This document shows positions 61,872 through 64,000 of a DNA stretch of 64,000 nt, piece by piece. The translations under genes and the position numbers were made by a program. The first letter of the stretch is position 1. Every line of letters starts with the position of its first letter. The stretch comes from Sphingomicrobium sp. (GTDB taxonomy: Bacteria; Pseudomonadota; Alphaproteobacteria; Sphingomonadales; Sphingomonadaceae): NCBI GenBank assembly GCA_030447545.1, contig JAUJOV010000007.1, positions 1 through 64,000 on the forward strand, given 5' to 3'. The notes under the pieces are model-generated. The model did not search any database. It was not told where the DNA came from and saw only the letters and a program-made list of their open reading frames with translations.

Positions 61872-62222
61872 TGCGCGCGCTGCCTAGAGGCGCTGGCCGC
61901 CGCTGCAATCAAGGCTGGGAATGTAGGATCTGGTTTGCAAGGGCGTCGGCCGCCATGCCTTCGCTCTGCGGCCGCCCGAACTTCCGCCCGGTACCGACGT
62001 ACCGCCGCGCCGAGCCGGCGGCGAGTTGCTTGACTTCGCCCGTGCCTCTTCCTATCGCCGCCGCCATCCCGATCCACCGGTATCCGAGGAGACGGCGGCG
62101 CACCCGTGCGCGTCGGCTTTTTCGTCTGGAGGCGGGTTCAAGGCGTCGAGATGGGCGTGGAAAAGCGTGGGATTTTCCCTCTCGCAACTTCCACTCCCGT
62201 GGAGCTGAAAGAAGGGTAGCGA
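61872..62222. other. Gap between ribF and rpsM, no confident gene
   Basis: About 350 bp between two divergent genes. On the minus strand a frame ending at 61909 reads AAGSARRYVGTGRKFGRPQS EGMAADALANQ and could be the C-terminus of a broken gene, but no family was recognised and there is no clear start. On the plus strand TTGACT at 62030 with TATCGC 17 bases downstream is a possible promoter for rpsM. AAGAAGGG sits before the rpsM ATG. secY and adk, which usually precede rpsM in alphaproteobacteria, are absent. Confidence 0.4.
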
Positions 62223-62591
62223 ATGGCTCGTATTGCCGGGGTCAACATCCCCACCAACAAGCGCGTGGAAGTTGCGCTGACCTACATCCACGGAATTGGG
62301 CCGAGCACGGCCCGCGACATCGTCGGCAAGCTCGGGATCGGCCCCGAGCGGCGGGTCCAGGACCTGACCGACCAGGAGGTGCTTCACATCCGCGAAGCGA
62401 TCGACCGCGACCATCAGGTCGAGGGCGACCTCCGGCGCGAGACCGCGATGAACATCAAGCGGCTGATGGACCTCGCCTGCTACCGCGGGCTTCGCCATCG
62501 CAAGGGCCTTCCGGTCCGCGGCCAGCGCACGCACACCAACGCGCGCACCCGCAAGGGCAAGGCCAAGCCGATCGCGGGGAAGAAAAAGTAG
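62223..62591 (+). CDS. rpsM: 30S ribosomal protein S13
   Basis: 122 residues in one frame: [40 protein letters not shown], and the C-terminal [20 protein letters not shown] ending KKK. It contacts 16S rRNA in the head of the small subunit and the P-site tRNA. AAGAAGGG lies about 6 bases before the ATG. It is first of the run rpsM-rpsK-rpoA, the 3' part of the alpha operon. Confidence 0.97.
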   Translation: MARIAGVNIPTNKRVEVALTYIHGIGPSTARDIVGKLGIGPERRVQDLTDQEVLHIREAIDRDHQVEGDLRRETAMNIKRLMDLACYRGLRHRKGLPVRGQRTHTNARTRKGKAKPIAGKKK

Positions 62592-62667
62592 CAGCTTTTT
62601 CTCCGCCGGATGGCGTGACGAAATAGGCGCGACGCCCCAGCACCGCTTTTGAAGGATGTAATAACCA

Positions 62668-63056
62668 ATGGCTCAGGCACCCCAGCGCATCCGCGCCGTG
62701 AACGCAAGAACATCACCGCCGGCGTCGCCCATGTGAACGCCAGCTTCAACAACACGATGATCACCATCACCGACGCTCAGGGCAACGCCATCGCGTGGAG
62801 CTCGGCCGGCATGATGGGCTTCAAGGGCAGCCGCAAGTCGACTCCCTACGCCGCCCAGGTCGCCGCCGAGGATGCGGGCCGCAAGGCCGCCGAGCATGGC
62901 GTTCGCACGCTCGAGGTCGAGGTCAAGGGTCCGGGGTCGGGCCGCGAAAGCGCGCTTCGGGCGCTCCAGGCGGTCGGCTTCACCATCACCTCGATCCGCG
63001 ACGTGACCCCGATCCCGCACAACGGGGTCCGGCCGAGCAAGCGGCGCCGCGTCTGA
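62668..63056 (+). CDS. rpsK: 30S ribosomal protein S11, one frame break
   Basis: About 129 residues. ATG 62668 gives MAQAPQRIR, and after a single missing or extra base near 62698 the protein continues [60 protein letters not shown] and ends [14 protein letters not shown], all strongly conserved. It shapes the mRNA platform of the 30S subunit. A functional gene cannot have this break, so it is evidence that the frame changes in the window are errors. Confidence 0.95.
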
Positions 63057-63060
63057 CTTT

Positions 63061-63083
63061 CGGCCAAAGCATTACTTTGGCCG
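63061..63083 (+). promoter_or_regulatory. Hairpin between rpsK and rpoA
   Basis: CGGCCAAAG-CATTA-CTTTGGCCG, a perfect 9-bp stem with a 5-base loop, 4 bases after the rpsK stop. It is followed by GAGGGAAGAAAAACAGG rather than a T-run. It could be an RNA-processing or stability element, or a weak attenuator before rpoA. Confidence 0.55.
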
Positions 63084-63141
63084 AGGGAAGAAAAACAGGT
63101 TTTAACAAGGGGTTCCAAGCCCCGTACTGCCAAGAAAACAG

Positions 63142-64000
63142 ATGGCCGTCAACGCGAAGAACTGGCAGGAACTCAAGAAGCCCAACGCGCTCGAGCGCAA
63201 GATCGGCGGGGCGATGCGCGCCGCGCGGTGTTCGTCGCCGAGCCGCTCGAGCGCGGCTTTGGAATGACTCTGGGCAACTCGCTTCGCCGGGTGCTGCTCT
63301 CCTCGCTCCAGGGCGCGGCGGTCACCTCGATCCGATCGAGGGCGTGCTTCACGAATTCTCGAGCCTCACCGGCGTTCGCGAGGACGTGACCGACATCGTG
63401 CTCAACGTGAAGCAGCTCGCGCTGCGCATGGAGGGCGAAGGCCCCAAGCGCCTGAGGCCCTGTCGGCGACCGGCCCGGCCGAGGTCACCGCGGGGATGAT
63501 CCAGACCACCGGCGACATCGAGGTCACCAACCCCGAGCTGGTGATCTGCCACCTCGACGAGGGCGCGACGCTCAACATGGAGCTGACGGCCGACGTCGGC
63601 AAAGGCTATGTGCCGAGCCAGGCCAACCGCCCGGCCGACGCGCCGATCGGCCTGATCCCGGTCGACGCGCTCTATTCGCCGGTGCGCCAGGTCGCCTACA
63701 AGGTCGAGAACACCCGCGTCGGCCAGGAGTTCCTCGACTACGACAAGCTCACGCTGACGATCGAGACCGACGGCACGATCGCGCCCGAGGACGCGCTCGC
63801 TTATGCGGCGCGGATCCTCCAGGACCAGCTGCAGCTGTTCGTCCACTTCGACGAGGGCGCGGTCCGCCCGGCCGCGGTGCCGACCGGAATGCCGGTGAGC
63901 GCGGTCGAGACTCCGACCGACACCAACCAGCTCAACCGCTATCTCTTGAAGAAGGTCGACGAGCTCGAGCTCCAGCGTGCGCAGCGCCAACTGCCTGAAG
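63142..64000 (+). CDS. rpoA: RNA polymerase alpha subunit, partial (right edge) and frame broken
   Basis: ATG 63142 opens [20 protein letters not shown]. Then come [85 protein letters not shown] and [20 protein letters not shown]. This is the N-terminal assembly domain and the start of the linker; the C-terminal DNA-binding domain lies beyond the window. Indels fall near 63222, 63335 and 63455. rplQ is expected next. Confidence 0.95.

Overview
The window is a GC-rich alphaproteobacterial chromosome segment, most like a sphingomonad. This rests on the division/cell-wall gene order, a phosphatidylcholine synthase, an EngA/Der gene near an Hpt gene, Ku-LigD, an LspA-DUF3035 pair, and abundant GC-rich palindromic repeats between genes. 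No tRNA, rRNA, CRISPR array, insertion sequence or prophage was seen.

Layout. 1-2.9 kb: membrane lipid and isoprenoid genes (phospholipase D-like, phosphatidylcholine synthase, polyprenyl diphosphate synthase). 2.9-5.4 kb: a two-component pair and a small membrane protein. 5.4-22.4 kb: an almost complete dcw cluster on the minus strand, in the order mraZ-rsmH-ftsL-ftsI-murE-murF-mraY-murD-ftsW-murG-murC-murB-ddl-ftsQ-ftsA. Many genes are coupled by ATGA or GTGA overlaps. ftsZ is not at its usual place after ftsA. 22.7-31 kb: a DUF4350-like gene, purL, the iron-storage pair bfd-bfr, a DUF418 protein, an Hpt protein and a shortened der. 30.9-36.5 kb: a Ku-LigD end-joining operon running into a penicillin-acylase-family gene. 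36.5-45.8 kb: CHRD lipoprotein, MFS carrier, proline iminopeptidase, gshA, rsmE, a scrambled ubiA, a PmbA/TldD protease gene, a CoA-binding protein and an Mrp ATPase. 45.9-54.4 kb: an envelope quality-control group (hflK, hflC, degP), a hybrid histidine kinase and an OPT transporter. 54.5-61.9 kb: queF, a sulfurtransferase, a receiver-less winged-helix regulator, a DUF3035 lipoprotein, lspA, ileS and ribF. 62.2-64 kb: rpsM-rpsK-rpoA, with rpoA cut by the right edge.

Sequence quality dominates interpretation. Roughly half of the genes, including essential ones (ftsA, murF, ileS, rpoA, rpsK), contain single-base frame changes although the protein sequence stays well conserved on both sides. This is what uncorrected indel-prone reads produce, not decay. 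Larger defects probably have the same origin or are strain chimeras: a 561-bp internal repeat in purL, a scrambled ubiA, and a der gene whose first GTPase domain is gone. Coordinates of broken genes below run from inferred start to inferred stop across these frame changes.

The most interesting biology is a pair of GC-rich dyads that reads through in frame inside ileS, a receiver-less CtrA-type winged-helix regulator with a coiled-coil head, the overlap between ligD and an acylase gene, and a 27-residue membrane microprotein.
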